A program made the translations under genes and the position numbers. Positions 17,297-25,479 of a stretch of 64,000 bases of DNA are shown piece by piece. Under the pieces are notes generated by a model. It did no database searches. It was not told where the DNA came from and worked only from the letters and a program-made list of their open reading frames with translations. The stretch is taken from the NCBI RefSeq assembly GCF_000716445.1, contig NZ_JNWK01000023.1, positions 1 to 64,000 of the forward strand, written 5' to 3'. This stretch comes from Streptomyces wedmorensis (GTDB lineage: Bacteria > Actinomycetota > Actinomycetes > Streptomycetales > Streptomycetaceae). Numbering within the stretch: position 1 is the stretch's first letter; every line of letters starts with the position of its first letter.

Positions 17297-18082
17297 GTGC
17301 GCATCGCCAGATTCTCCATCGACGGCAATGTGGCCTTCGGCGCCGTCGAGGGCGAGGGAACCGTCGAGTCCGGCGGCCTCGTCCTCGACATCATCAAGGG
17401 CATCCCGTACACCGACTTCGAGCTCAGCGGCACCAAGGTCCCGCTGAGCAAGGTACGGCTCCTGCCGCCCGTGCTCCCCAACAAGGTCGTGGCCATCGGC
17501 CGCAACTACGCCGAGCACGCCGCCGAACTCGGCAACGAGGTCCCCGACGTCCCCGTCGCCTTCTTCAAGCCCACCACCTCGGTGATCGGCTCCGGCGACG
17601 CCATCGAGTACCCCTCCTTCTCCAACGAGCTGCACCACGAGGCCGAACTGGCCGTGGTCATCGGCCGCATGTGCCGTGAGGTGCCCCGCGAGCGCGTGAA
17701 GGACGTCGTCTTCGGCTACACCTGCGCCAACGACGTCACCGCCCGCGACGCCCAGCAGCGCGAGAAGCAGTGGGCCCGCGCCAAGGGCTTCGACACCTCC
17801 TGCCCCCTGGGCCCCTGGGTGGAGACCGACCTCGACCCGAGCGACCTGGCCATCCAGGCCACGGTCAACGGCGAACAGCGCCAGCTGGGTCGTACGAGCG
17901 ACATGATCCGCTCCATCGAGGACCTGGTCGTCCACATCACCGAGGCCATGACGCTGCTCCCCGGCGACGTCATCCTCACCGGCACCCCCGCCGGGGTCGG
18001 CCCCCTCAACGTCGGCGACGAGGTCGCCGTCACCATCGAAGGCATCGGCACTCTCACCAATAAGGTGATCAAGCGTGGCTAA
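17297..18082 (+). CDS. Fumarylacetoacetate hydrolase (FAH) family protein
   Basis: 261 aa. FAH-fold enzymes cleave or decarboxylate beta-keto or acylpyruvate acids with a divalent metal; the exact substrate cannot be told from sequence. Typical motifs are present: AIGRNYAEHAAE (about 70), the metal-binding HHEAEL (about 115), GYTCANDVTARD (about 140), and GDVILTGTPAGVGP near the C-terminus. Start GTG at 17297 with aggggcgac upstream. The stop overlaps the gltX start by 8 bp, so the two genes are translationally coupled; this coupling of a small-molecule hydrolase with a tRNA synthetase is seen in other actinobacteria (from memory). Confidence 0.9.
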   Translation: MRIARFSIDGNVAFGAVEGEGTVESGGLVLDIIKGIPYTDFELSGTKVPLSKVRLLPPVLPNKVVAIGRNYAEHAAELGNEVPDVPVAFFKPTTSVIGSGDAIEYPSFSNELHHEAELAVVIGRMCREVPRERVKDVVFGYTCANDVTARDAQQREKQWARAKGFDTSCPLGPWVETDLDPSDLAIQATVNGEQRQLGRTSDMIRSIEDLVVHITEAMTLLPGDVILTGTPAGVGPLNVGDEVAVTIEGIGTLTNKVIKRG

Positions 18083-19550
18083 CGCGAACATCCGCGTCCG
18101 TTTCTGTCCCTCGCCGACCGGCAACCCCCACGTGGGCCTGGTCCGCACCGCCCTCTTCAACTGGGCCTTCGCCCGGCACAACGAGGGCACGTTCGTCTTC
18201 CGCATCGAGGACACCGACGCCGCGCGCGACTCGGAGGAGTCGTACCAGCAGCTGCTCGACTCGATGCGCTGGCTCGGATTCACCTGGGACGAGGGCCCCG
18301 AGATCGGCGGCCCGCACGCGCCGTACCGCCAGTCGCAGCGGATGGACATCTACAAGGACGTCGCCGACAAGCTGCTCGCCGGCGGCTACGCGTACCCCTG
18401 CTACTGCACCGCCGAGGAGCTCGACGAGCGCCGCGAGGCCGCCCGCGCCGCCGGCCGCGCCTCCGGCTACGACGGCCACTGCCGCGACCTCACCGACGAG
18501 CAGAAGCAGGCCTACGAGGCCGAGGGCCGCAGCCACATCGTCCGCTTCCGGATGCCGGACGAGGCGACCACCTTCACCGACCTGGTCCGCGGCGAGATCA
18601 CCGTCCAGCCGGAGAACGTCACCGACTACGGCATCGTCCGCGCCAACGGCGCCCCGCTGTACACCCTGGTGAACCCGGTCGACGACGCCCTGATGGAGAT
18701 CACCCACGTCCTGCGCGGCGAGGACCTGCTCTCCTCCACCCCGCGCCAGATCGCGCTCTACAAGGCGCTGATCGAGCTGGGCGTCGCCAAGGAGATCCCG
18801 CAGTTCGGCCACCTGCCGTACGTCATGGGCGAGGGCAACAAGAAGCTCTCCAAGCGCGACCCGCAGGCCTCCCTCAACCTCTACCGGGAGCGCGGCTTCC
18901 TCCCCGAGGGCCTCCTGAACTACCTGTCGCTCCTCGGCTGGTCGTTCTCCGCCGACCAGGACGTCTTCTCGATCGAGGACATGGTCGCGAAGTTCGACAT
19001 CGCCGACGTGAACGCCAACCCGGCGCGCTTCGACCTCAAGAAGGCCGAGTCGATCAACGGCGACCACATCCGCATGCTGGACGTGAAGGCCTTCACCGAG
19101 GCCTGCGAGCCCTGGCTGCGGGCCCCGCACGCCGACTGGGCGCCCGAGGACTTCGACCGCGCCGCCTGGGAGGCCATCGCGCCGCACGCCCAGACCCGCA
19201 TCACCGTCCTTTCGGACATCACGGCCAACGTCGACTTCCTCTTCCTCCCGGAGCCGGTCTTCGACCAGCCCTCGTGGGACAAGGCGATGAAGGGCGAGCC
19301 GGCCGCGCTGCTCACCACGGCCCGCGAGAAGCTCGTGGACGCCGACTGGAGCGACCCCGAGTCGCTGAAGAACGCGGTCCTGACCGCCGGCGAGGCCCAC
19401 GGCCTCAAGCTCGGCAAGGCCCAGGCCCCGGTCCGCGTCGCGGTCACCGGCCGCACGGTCGGCCTGCCCCTCTTCGAGTCCCTGGAGATCCTGGGCAAGG
19501 AGCGGACCCTGACCCGCATCGACGCGGCGCTGGCGAAGCTCGCCGCGTAA
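18075..19550 (+). CDS. gltX: Glutamyl-tRNA synthetase
   Basis: 491 aa, normal bacterial length. It charges tRNA-Glu with glutamate; in bacteria without a glutaminyl-tRNA synthetase it also mischarges tRNA-Gln for correction by GatCAB. HIGH-type signature PSPTGNPHVG (about 9-18) and KMSKS-type KLSKRDP (about 256-262) are intact. CYCTAEELDERR followed by a downstream CRDL matches the class-I connective region. The start GTG at 18075 lies inside the end of the FAH gene, with aaggtgatcaag as the ribosome binding site. A HAD phosphatase and then three Glu and two Gln tRNA genes follow. Confidence 0.97.
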   Translation: MANANIRVRFCPSPTGNPHVGLVRTALFNWAFARHNEGTFVFRIEDTDAARDSEESYQQLLDSMRWLGFTWDEGPEIGGPHAPYRQSQRMDIYKDVADKLLAGGYAYPCYCTAEELDERREAARAAGRASGYDGHCRDLTDEQKQAYEAEGRSHIVRFRMPDEATTFTDLVRGEITVQPENVTDYGIVRANGAPLYTLVNPVDDALMEITHVLRGEDLLSSTPRQIALYKALIELGVAKEIPQFGHLPYVMGEGNKKLSKRDPQASLNLYRERGFLPEGLLNYLSLLGWSFSADQDVFSIEDMVAKFDIADVNANPARFDLKKAESINGDHIRMLDVKAFTEACEPWLRAPHADWAPEDFDRAAWEAIAPHAQTRITVLSDITANVDFLFLPEPVFDQPSWDKAMKGEPAALLTTAREKLVDADWSDPESLKNAVLTAGEAHGLKLGKAQAPVRVAVTGRTVGLPLFESLEILGKERTLTRIDAALAKLAA

Positions 19551-19602
19551 GGGATTCCGCCGTCGGGGCCCGGGCGTAGGGGCCGCGCGCTACGGTCGTT
19601 CC

Positions 19603-20322
19603 ATGACCATCCGCGCGGTCCTCTGGGACGTCGACGACACGATCTTCGACTACGCCCGCGCCGACCGCGTCGGCATGAGCGAGCACCTGACGGCCGAGGG
19701 CCTGGTGGACGGATACGACTCCGTCGACCAGGCCCTCCGTCGTTGGCGGGAGCTGACCGCGCTCCACTGGCGCCGCTTCGAGGCCGGCGGGGTCGACTTC
19801 CAGGACCAGCGCAGGGAGCGCGTCCGGGACTTCCTGGGGCAGCCGCTGACCGCCGCCGAGGCCGACGACTGGTTCGAGCGGTACGTGGCGCGGTACGAGG
19901 CCGCCTGGGAGCTCTTCCCCGACGCGGTGCCCGTGCTCGACCTGCTGGCCCGTGACTACCGTCACGGGATCCTGTCGAACGCCAGCATCCACAACCAGGA
20001 GCGCAAGCTCCGGGTCCTGGGCGTGCGCGACCGTTTCGAGGCCGTCCTGTGCGCCGCCGAGCTCGGTGTCGCCAAGCCGGCCCCGGAGGCCTTCCACGCC
20101 GCCTGCGCCGCCCTTGACCTGCCCCCGCACCAGGTGGCGTACGTCGGGGACCAGCCGGACATCGACGCGCGCGGTGCCGTGGAGGCGGGGCTCCTGGGCA
20201 TCTGGCTGGACCGCGCGGGCACCGGCGGCCGCCCCGAGCTGAACCGGATCACGGGCCTCCATCAGCTCCCCGGCCTGCTGGGCGGGCATACCCGTTTTGG
20301 AGCACCGTCCACCTTCGGGTAA
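19603..20322 (+). CDS. HAD-superfamily hydrolase (phosphatase-like)
   Basis: 239 aa. Motif I DVDDTIFDY (residues about 9-17) carries the nucleophilic Asp and the +2 acid/base Asp. Motif II is ILSNAS, motif III is K of GVAKPAPEAF, and motif IV is VGDQPDIDARGA. A helical cap of about 80 residues (C1 type) lies between motifs I and II, as in YjjG/phosphoglycolate phosphatase-like enzymes. The substrate is unknown; small phosphorylated metabolites are usual. It starts 52 bp after gltX. The stop codon TAA overlaps the -10 element of the tRNA promoter. Confidence 0.88.
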   Translation: MTIRAVLWDVDDTIFDYARADRVGMSEHLTAEGLVDGYDSVDQALRRWRELTALHWRRFEAGGVDFQDQRRERVRDFLGQPLTAAEADDWFERYVARYEAAWELFPDAVPVLDLLARDYRHGILSNASIHNQERKLRVLGVRDRFEAVLCAAELGVAKPAPEAFHAACAALDLPPHQVAYVGDQPDIDARGAVEAGLLGIWLDRAGTGGRPELNRITGLHQLPGLLGGHTRFGAPSTFG

Positions 20323-20325
20323 TGT
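20297..20325 (+). promoter_or_regulatory. Promoter of the Gln/Glu tRNA cluster
   Basis: TTGGAG (20297-20302), a 17-bp spacer and TAATGT (20320-20325): a good match to the main sigma factor consensus, about 90 bp before the first tRNA. It overlaps the end of the HAD gene. Confidence 0.65.
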
Positions 20326-20416
20326 TCTTTCTGCGCCGAGGGGAACAAGCCGAAAGGCAAGAACCCGGAAAGCGCAAGCCGAGCAAGATCCTCCCTGGTG
20401 GGGGACGTTGTCACGG

Positions 20417-20488
20417 TGGCCTATGGTGTAATTGGCAGCACGACGGTTTCTGGTTCCGTTAGTCTTGGTTCGAGTCCAGGTAGGCCAG
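20417..20488 (+). tRNA. tRNA-Gln (CUG), copy 1
   Basis: 72 nt. Acceptor TGGCCTA pairs with TAGGCCA, discriminator G, anticodon CTG in the loop TTCTGGT, T-loop GGTTCGAGTCC. CCA is not encoded. Five tRNA genes follow one another as Gln-Glu-Glu-Gln-Glu. Confidence 0.95.
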
Positions 20489-20511
20489 CTCGCAGAGCTT
20501 TATCTGCAACC

Positions 20512-20528
20512 TGTGGATGGCATCCACA
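20512..20528 (+). other. Inter-tRNA hairpin, Gln1-Glu1 spacer
   Basis: tgtggat-ggc-atccaca, a 7-bp stem just before the Glu gene. A structural counterpart with a different sequence is at 20869-20883. Possible processing signal. Confidence 0.5.
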
Positions 20529-20530
20529 AA

Positions 20531-20603
20531 GCCCCCGTTGTGTAGCGGCCTAGCACGCCGCCCTCTCAAGGCGGTAGCGCCGGTTCGAATCCGGTCGGGG
20601 GTA
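20531..20603 (+). tRNA. tRNA-Glu (CUC), copy 1
   Basis: 73 nt. Acceptor GCCCCCG / CGGGGGT, anticodon stem CCGCC/GGCGG around CTCTCAA (anticodon CTC), T-arm CCGGTTCGAATCCGG, discriminator A, no encoded CCA. Confidence 0.95.
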
Positions 20604-20687
20604 CAGATCCATCCTGCGGATCACCTGGGTAGCTCCCGGTGCATTCGCGGTGACATCACCCGGCGCATGCCGGGTGGGATCGCTAGG

Positions 20688-20760
20688 GCCCCCGTTGTGT
20701 AGCGGCCTAGCACGCCGCCCTCTCAAGGCGGTAGCGCCGGTTCGAATCCGGTCGGGGGTA
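20688..20760 (+). tRNA. tRNA-Glu (CUC), copy 2
   Basis: Identical to the copy at 20531-20603. The 84-bp spacer before it carries a perfect hairpin cacccggc-gcat-gccgggtg. Confidence 0.95.
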
Positions 20761-20774
20761 CGGTGCAACCACCA

Positions 20775-20846
20775 TGGCCTATGGTGTAATTGGCAGCACG
20801 ACGGTTTCTGGTTCCGTTAGTCTTGGTTCGAGTCCAGGTAGGCCAG
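20775..20846 (+). tRNA. tRNA-Gln (CUG), copy 2
   Basis: Identical to the copy at 20417-20488. The first bases after it (ctcgcagagct) are also conserved, so the Gln-Glu unit looks duplicated. Confidence 0.95.
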
Positions 20847-20868
20847 CTCGCAGAGCTCATCTGCAACA

Positions 20869-20883
20869 GCGGATCTGATCCGC
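20869..20883 (+). other. Inter-tRNA hairpin, Gln2-Glu3 spacer
   Basis: gcggatc-t-gatccgc, a 7-bp stem, at the same place as the hairpin at 20512-20528 but with changed bases. Confidence 0.5.
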
Positions 20884-20886
20884 GAG

Positions 20887-20959
20887 GCCCCCGTTGTGTA
20901 GCGGCCTAGCACGCCGCCCTCTCAAGGCGGTAGCGCCGGTTCGAATCCGGTCGGGGGTA
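20887..20959 (+). tRNA. tRNA-Glu (CUC), copy 3
   Basis: Identical to the two other Glu genes. It is the last of the cluster and is followed 9 nt later by a terminator. Confidence 0.95.
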
Positions 20960-20968
20960 CAAATCGAG

Positions 20969-20996
20969 GAAGCCCTTCCCTTCGGGGGAGGGCTTC
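20969..20996 (+). terminator. Terminator of the tRNA cluster
   Basis: 12-bp stem gaagcccttccc / ggggagggcttc (one G-T pair) closed by a TTCG tetraloop, followed by ttcgctgtt. Confidence 0.85.
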
Positions 20997-21105
20997 TTCG
21001 CTGTTCGGTGCCGTACGCGGAACCCCGACCGCACGCGGACACAACTCCGGCCCACCGCTGCGGCGTTGAAGCGGTGGGCCGGGACGAACAGAGGGACGGA
21101 GCAGG

Positions 21106-21822
21106 TCAGCCGTTGCGGCGGAGCGCCTCGGAGAGACGGGCGGCGGCGTCGATGACCGCCTGGGCGTGCATACGGCCCGGGTGGCGCGTCAGGCGCTCGA
21201 TGGGACCCGAGACCGACACGGCGGCCACCACGCGGTTCGAGGGGCCCCGTACGGGCGCGGAGACGGACGCGACGCCCGGCTCCCGCTCGCCGATCGACTG
21301 GGCCCAGCCGCGGCGCCGTACGCCCGACAGGGCCGTCGCGGTGAAGCGGGCGCCCTGGAGGCCGCGGTGCAGCCGCTCGGGCTCCTCCCAGGCCATCAGG
21401 ATCTGCGCCGAGGAGCCGGCCTTCATGGTCAGCGTCGAGCCGACCGGCACGGTGTCCCGCAGGCCCGAGAGCCGCTCGGCCGCCGCCACGCAGATGCGCA
21501 TGTCACCCTGCCGGCGGTAGAGCTGGGCGCTTTCGCCGGTGACGTCGCGCAGATGCGTCAGCACGGGGCCGGCGGTCGCGAGCAGGCGGTCCTCGCCGGC
21601 CGCGGCCGCGAGCTCCGAGAGGCGCGGTCCGAGGATGAACCGGCCCTGCATGTCACGCGCCACCATCCGGTGGTGCTCCAATGCCACGGCCAGTCGGTGT
21701 GCCGTGGGTCGTGCGAGTCCCGTCGCCGCGACCAGTCCTGCGAGGGTGGCCGGACCGGACTCCAGGGCGCTCAGGACAAGGGCTGCCTTGTCGAGAACGC
21801 CTACGCCGCTAGAGTTGTCCAT
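21106..21822 (-). CDS. ndgR: IclR-family regulator NdgR
   Basis: 238 aa, the known NdgR length. It controls branched-chain amino acid genes (leuCD in particular) and links them to nitrogen source and antibiotic production in Streptomyces. The N-terminal winged helix spans about 8-70 (LAGLVAATGLARPTAHRLAV recognition region) and the C-terminal effector domain about 80-238. I chose ATG 21822 (MDNSSGVGVLDKA) because it gives the family start, although the frame is open further upstream. It is divergent from leuC over a 140-bp region that holds a candidate operator. Confidence 0.93.
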   Translation of the reverse strand: MDNSSGVGVLDKAALVLSALESGPATLAGLVAATGLARPTAHRLAVALEHHRMVARDMQGRFILGPRLSELAAAAGEDRLLATAGPVLTHLRDVTGESAQLYRRQGDMRICVAAAERLSGLRDTVPVGSTLTMKAGSSAQILMAWEEPERLHRGLQGARFTATALSGVRRRGWAQSIGEREPGVASVSAPVRGPSNRVVAAVSVSGPIERLTRHPGRMHAQAVIDAAARLSEALRRNG

Positions 21823-21834
21823 GCAACGATATTC

Positions 21835-21855
21835 GCGTCTCACTCTGTGAAACGC
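21835..21855. promoter_or_regulatory. Candidate NdgR operator between ndgR and leuC
   Basis: Inverted repeat gcgtctcac-tct-gtgaaacgc: 9-bp half-sites with one mismatch and a 3-bp spacer, 13 bp upstream of the ndgR start codon and 108 bp upstream of leuC. Its size and position suit an IclR dimer site giving autoregulation and control of leuCD. Confidence 0.6.
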
Positions 21856-21962
21856 AAGTTCAATTTTCCGAGGACCTTGGCACTCTGGTGATGCGGCCGC
21901 ACAACGGCCCGCGAAACGGGTCTCTAGTTGTGCCGGCGTAGACGTCGGCCGGAGGGAAAGCG

Positions 21963-23387
21963 ATGGGTAGGACACTCGCGGAGAAGGTCTGGGACGACCA
22001 TGTCGTCCGGCGCGCCGAGGGCGAGCCCGACCTCCTCTTCATCGATCTGCACCTGCTGCACGAGGTGACCAGCCCCCAGGCCTTCGACGGCCTGCGCCAG
22101 AACGGCCGGCAGGTGCGGCGCCTCGACCTCACCATCGCCACCGAGGACCACAACACTCCGACCCTCGACATCGACAAGCCGATCGCCGACCCGGTCTCCC
22201 GCGCGCAGCTGGAGACCCTCCGGAAGAACTGTGCCGAGTTCGGCGTCCGGCTGCACCCGCTGGGCGACGTCGAGCAGGGCGTCGTCCACGTCGTGGGGCC
22301 GCAGCTGGGCCTGACCCAGCCCGGCACCACCGTCGTCTGCGGCGACTCGCACACCTCCACGCACGGCGCCTTCGGCGCGCTGGCCTTCGGCATCGGCACC
22401 AGCCAGGTGGAGCACGTGCTCGCCACCCAGACGCTGCCGCTGGCCCGTCCGAAGACCATGGCCATCACGGTCGACGGCGAACTGCCCGAGGACGTCACCG
22501 CCAAGGACCTGATCCTGGCGATCATCGCCAAGATCGGCACCGGCGGCGGCCAGGGCTACATCCTGGAGTACCGCGGCTCCGCCATCGAGAAGCTCTCGAT
22601 GGAGGCCCGGATGACCATCTGCAACATGTCGATCGAGGCCGGCGCCCGCGCGGGCATGATCGCCCCCGACGAGACCACCTTCGCCTACCTGGAGGGCCGC
22701 GCCCACGCCCCCGAGGGCGAGGACTGGGACGCCGCCGTCGCGTACTGGAAGACCCTGAAGTCCGACGAGGACGCGGTCTTCGACGCCGAGGTCGTCATCG
22801 ACGCCGCCTCCCTGGCGCCGTTCGTCACCTGGGGCACCAACCCGGGCCAGGGCGCGCCGCTTTCGGCGAACGTCCCCGACCCGGCTTCGTACGAGGACGC
22901 TTCGGAGCGCCTGGCCGCCGAAAAGGCCCTGGAGTACATGGGGTTGACCGCCGGACAGCCGCTGCGCGACATCAAGGTCGACACCGTCTTCGTAGGCTCC
23001 TGCACCAACGGCCGCATCGAGGACCTGCGCAACGCGGCCTCGCTGCTGGAGGGCCGCCAGGTCGCCGACGGCGTCCGCATGCTGGTCGTCCCCGGCTCGG
23101 TCCGGGTCGCCCTGCAGGCCGTCGAGGAGGGCCTGGACAAGGTCTTCAAGGAGGCCGGCGCCGAATGGCGGCACGCGGGCTGCTCGATGTGCCTGGGCAT
23201 GAACCCCGACCAACTGGCGCCCGGTGAGCGCTCCGCGTCCACCTCCAACCGCAACTTCGAGGGCCGGCAGGGCAAGGGCGGCCGGACCCACCTGGTCTCT
23301 CCCCAGGTCGCCGCCGCCACCGCCGTCCTGGGCCACCTGGCCTCCCCGGCCGATCTGTCCGACGTCGCCACCACCGCGGGGGTCTGA
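21963..23387 (+). CDS. leuC: 3-isopropylmalate dehydratase large subunit
   Basis: 474 aa. It isomerises 2-isopropylmalate to 3-isopropylmalate in leucine synthesis, together with LeuD. The aconitase-type [4Fe-4S] ligands are present at Cys347 ([11 protein letters not shown]), Cys407 and Cys410 ([11 protein letters not shown]). [13 protein letters not shown] near 122-134 is the substrate-binding signature. ATG at 21963 with a strong ggaggg site. leuD follows 6 bp downstream. Regulation by the divergent NdgR is likely. Confidence 0.98.
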   Translation: MGRTLAEKVWDDHVVRRAEGEPDLLFIDLHLLHEVTSPQAFDGLRQNGRQVRRLDLTIATEDHNTPTLDIDKPIADPVSRAQLETLRKNCAEFGVRLHPLGDVEQGVVHVVGPQLGLTQPGTTVVCGDSHTSTHGAFGALAFGIGTSQVEHVLATQTLPLARPKTMAITVDGELPEDVTAKDLILAIIAKIGTGGGQGYILEYRGSAIEKLSMEARMTICNMSIEAGARAGMIAPDETTFAYLEGRAHAPEGEDWDAAVAYWKTLKSDEDAVFDAEVVIDAASLAPFVTWGTNPGQGAPLSANVPDPASYEDASERLAAEKALEYMGLTAGQPLRDIKVDTVFVGSCTNGRIEDLRNAASLLEGRQVADGVRMLVVPGSVRVALQAVEEGLDKVFKEAGAEWRHAGCSMCLGMNPDQLAPGERSASTSNRNFEGRQGKGGRTHLVSPQVAAATAVLGHLASPADLSDVATTAGV

Positions 23388-23393
23388 GGAACC

Positions 23394-23987
23394 ATGGAAG
23401 CTTTCACCACGCACACCGGCCGGGCCGTCCCGCTGCGCCGCAGCAACGTCGACACCGACCAGATCATCCCGGCGCACTGGCTGAAGAAGGTCACCCGCGA
23501 CGGCTTCGAGGACGGCCTCTTCGAGGCCTGGCGCAAGGACTCCGAGTTCGTCCTCAACCGCCCCGAGCGCCAGGGCGCGACGGTCCTGGTCGCCGGCCCC
23601 GACTTCGGCACCGGCTCGTCCCGCGAGCACGCCGTCTGGGCGCTCCAGAACTACGGCTTCCAGGCGGTCGTCTCCTCCCGCTTCGCCGACATCTTCCGCG
23701 GCAACTCGCTGAAGAACGGCCTGCTGACCGTCGTCCTGCCGCAGGAGACGGTGGACGCGCTCTGGGAGCTGACCGAGGCCGACCCGACCGCCGAGATCAC
23801 CGTCGACCTGGAGCGCCGCAAGGTCCTCGCCGCCGGGATCGACGCCGACTTCGAGCTCGACGAGAACGCCCGCTGGCGTCTGCTGAACGGCCTCGACGAC
23901 ATCAGCCTCACCCTTCAGAACGAAGCCGACATCGCGGCCTACGAGGCGGCCAGGCCGTCCTACAAGCCCCGTACAATTACGGTCTGA
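23394..23987 (+). CDS. leuD: 3-isopropylmalate dehydratase small subunit
   Basis: 197 aa, normal length. It forms the swivelling domain of the isopropylmalate isomerase with LeuC. Family signatures: [20 protein letters not shown] (about 19-38) and [17 protein letters not shown] (about 66-82). The ribosome binding site tgagga overlaps the leuC stop, giving translational coupling. A perfect 17-bp terminator follows. Confidence 0.97.
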   Translation: MEAFTTHTGRAVPLRRSNVDTDQIIPAHWLKKVTRDGFEDGLFEAWRKDSEFVLNRPERQGATVLVAGPDFGTGSSREHAVWALQNYGFQAVVSSRFADIFRGNSLKNGLLTVVLPQETVDALWELTEADPTAEITVDLERRKVLAAGIDADFELDENARWRLLNGLDDISLTLQNEADIAAYEAARPSYKPRTITV

Positions 23988-24002
23988 GCAGCGCTTTTCC
24001 AA

Positions 24003-24038
24003 GACTGCGCCCCCCACCTCAAGGTGGGGGGCGCAGTC
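24003..24038 (+). terminator. Terminator of leuCD
   Basis: Perfect 17-bp stem (24003-24019 with 24022-24038; core gcgccccccacct) with a 2-nt loop, 15 nt after the leuD stop. Confidence 0.88.
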
Positions 24039-24091
24039 GCTTGTTGGGACCCTGTCGGGCGACAACTCGCCCTAGATGGCACAATCGGTGC

Positions 24092-24319
24092 ATGGAACGC
24101 GACAGCCAACTCGAGCTCTACGAGGCAGTCGCCGCCCGATTGAAGGAAGCGCACACAAGGGTGCGCTCACTGCAAGTCCCGGAGGGCGTAAGGATGGCGC
24201 TGTCCCGGAAGCTGCTGGTCGTGACGGCCGCGGCGAAGCACGATCTCAAGGACGCGGCAACGCGTCTGGACCGGTTGATGAAGGACCTCGACGAGGGCCG
24301 ATTCCCAGAGGACGACTGA
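24092..24319 (+). CDS. 75-aa conserved small helical protein of unknown function
   Basis: Starts at ATG 24092 (MERDSQLELYEAVAARLKEA); the frame is open for another 17 codons upstream but they do not look coding. The whole protein is predicted amphipathic helix with alternating Leu/Ala and charged residues (LKDAATRLDRLMKDLDEGRF) and no Cys or membrane segment. No Shine-Dalgarno is seen before the ATG, so it may be leaderless. It sits alone between leuCD and hupS; the same small gene is found at this place in other Streptomyces (from memory). Function unknown. Confidence 0.75.
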   Translation: MERDSQLELYEAVAARLKEAHTRVRSLQVPEGVRMALSRKLLVVTAAAKHDLKDAATRLDRLMKDLDEGRFPEDD

Positions 24320-24382
24320 CACCAGGAACTCCGCAGCGGCTGTTCCACGTTGCGGCACTAGGGTGATTAGCCCGTTTCGTGT

Positions 24383-24411
24383 TTGATTTGCGGTATATAC
24401 ATGCCTAACGT
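24383..24411 (+). promoter_or_regulatory. Candidate hupS promoter
   Basis: TTGATT (24383-24388), a 17-bp spacer and TAACGT (24406-24411), 52 bp before the hupS start, in unusually AT-rich DNA for this chromosome. Confidence 0.5.
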
Positions 24412-24462
24412 GCGAAAAAGCTTGAACACTTTCGTTCTGGCAATGTCTCCGAAGGGGAAGAC

Positions 24463-25167
24463 GTGAACAAGGCGCAGCTCGTAGAAGTGATTGCCGACAA
24501 GATGGGCGGTCGCCAGCAGGCCGCCGAAGCCGTCGACCACGTGCTCGACGCCATCGTGCGTGCCGTGGTCGCCGGCGACCGGGTCTCGGTCACGGGCTTC
24601 GGCTCGTTCGAGAAGGTCGACCGTCCGGCCCGCTACGCCCGCAACCCCCAGACGGGTGAGCGCGTGCGGGTCAAGAAGACCTCGGTCCCGCGCTTCCGTG
24701 CAGGTCAGGGCTTCAAGGACCTGGTCAGCGGCTCGAAGAAGCTCCCCAAGGGAGGCGAGGTCTCCGTCAAGAAGGCCCCCAAGGGCAGCCTCACCGGTGG
24801 CGCCTCCGCGACGGTGAAGAAGGCCGCCGCGAAGAAGGCCACCACCGCCAAGAAGGCCGCCGCGAAGAAGGCGATGCCGGCGAAGAAGACCACGACGACG
24901 GCCGCCGCGAAGAAGGCGACGCCGGCGAAGAAGACCACCACGGCCGCCGCGAAGAAGGCGACGCCGGCGAAGAAGACCGCCACCACGGCCGCCGCGAAGA
25001 AGGCGACCCCCGCCAAGAAGGCCACCACGGCCGCCGCCAAGAAGGTCACCAAGGCCGCGGCGAAGAAGACCGCGCCGGCGGCCAAGAAGGCCACGGCGAC
25101 GAAGGCGCCCGCCAAGAAGACGACGGCGCGCAAGACGACCGCCAAGAAGGCCGCCGCCAAGAAGTAA
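24463..25167 (+). CDS. hupS: HupS, HU-type nucleoid protein with a Lys/Ala-rich histone H1-like tail
   Basis: 234 aa. Residues 1-92 are a complete HU fold (MNKAQLVEVIADKM start, GFGSFEKVDRPAR arm region, RNPQTGERV DNA-binding arm). Residues about 110-234 are AAKKA/TPAKK repeats like a histone H1 tail. This two-part protein is the sporulation-associated HU of Streptomyces, which compacts spore DNA. GTG start at 24463 with gaaggggaag 3 nt upstream. The tail DNA is itself repetitive (gccgcgaagaaggcg units), so repeat number may vary between strains. Confidence 0.95.
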   Translation: MNKAQLVEVIADKMGGRQQAAEAVDHVLDAIVRAVVAGDRVSVTGFGSFEKVDRPARYARNPQTGERVRVKKTSVPRFRAGQGFKDLVSGSKKLPKGGEVSVKKAPKGSLTGGASATVKKAAAKKATTAKKAAAKKAMPAKKTTTTAAAKKATPAKKTTTAAAKKATPAKKTATTAAAKKATPAKKATTAAAKKVTKAAAKKTAPAAKKATATKAPAKKTTARKTTAKKAAAKK

Positions 25168-25188
25168 GGACGTGCGGTACACATCTGC

Positions 25189-25220
25189 CGGGCCGGGCTC
25201 TCCTCAGGGAGCCCGGCCCG
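25189..25220. terminator. Bidirectional terminator between hupS and the 69-aa gene
   Basis: 12-bp perfect stem cgggccgggctc / gagcccggcccg with an 8-nt loop between convergent genes. Confidence 0.8.
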
Positions 25221-25259
25221 CGGCGCGTCGGCGCGTCTCCGGGACGCGCGAAAGGCCGG

Positions 25260-25469
25260 TCAGAAGGTCTGCAGGGTCACCAGCGTGATCCGCGAGCCCG
25301 CACCCGAGGTGCCGGGCTCCGTCTCGATCCGCACCCGCTGGCCCGGCCGCAGCAGCAGCAGCCCGCCCGCCTCGAAGGCCGCCGCCCCGAACTCCACGGG
25401 GGTGCCGTCGTCGAGCAGCACACTGCCGCTGCGGGTCTCGGGGTCGTACGTGAACGCGGTCGCCTGCAT
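25260..25469 (-). CDS. 69-aa conserved hypothetical protein downstream of cofC
   Basis: I do not recognise a named family. It reads as a small beta-barrel: MQATAFTYDPETRSGSVLLD, then VEFGAAAFEAGGLLLLRPGQ, then VRIETEPG...ITLVTLQTF. The strand order and the LDDGTPVEF/LRPGQRVRI turns resemble S1/cold-shock-like (OB) domains that bind RNA. The start ATG is 10 bp after the cofC stop, so it is cotranscribed with cofC. A role with F420 is not implied by the sequence alone. Confidence 0.7.
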   Translation of the reverse strand: MQATAFTYDPETRSGSVLLDDGTPVEFGAAAFEAGGLLLLRPGQRVRIETEPGTSGAGSRITLVTLQTF

Positions 25470-25479
25470 GGTCCGCAGC

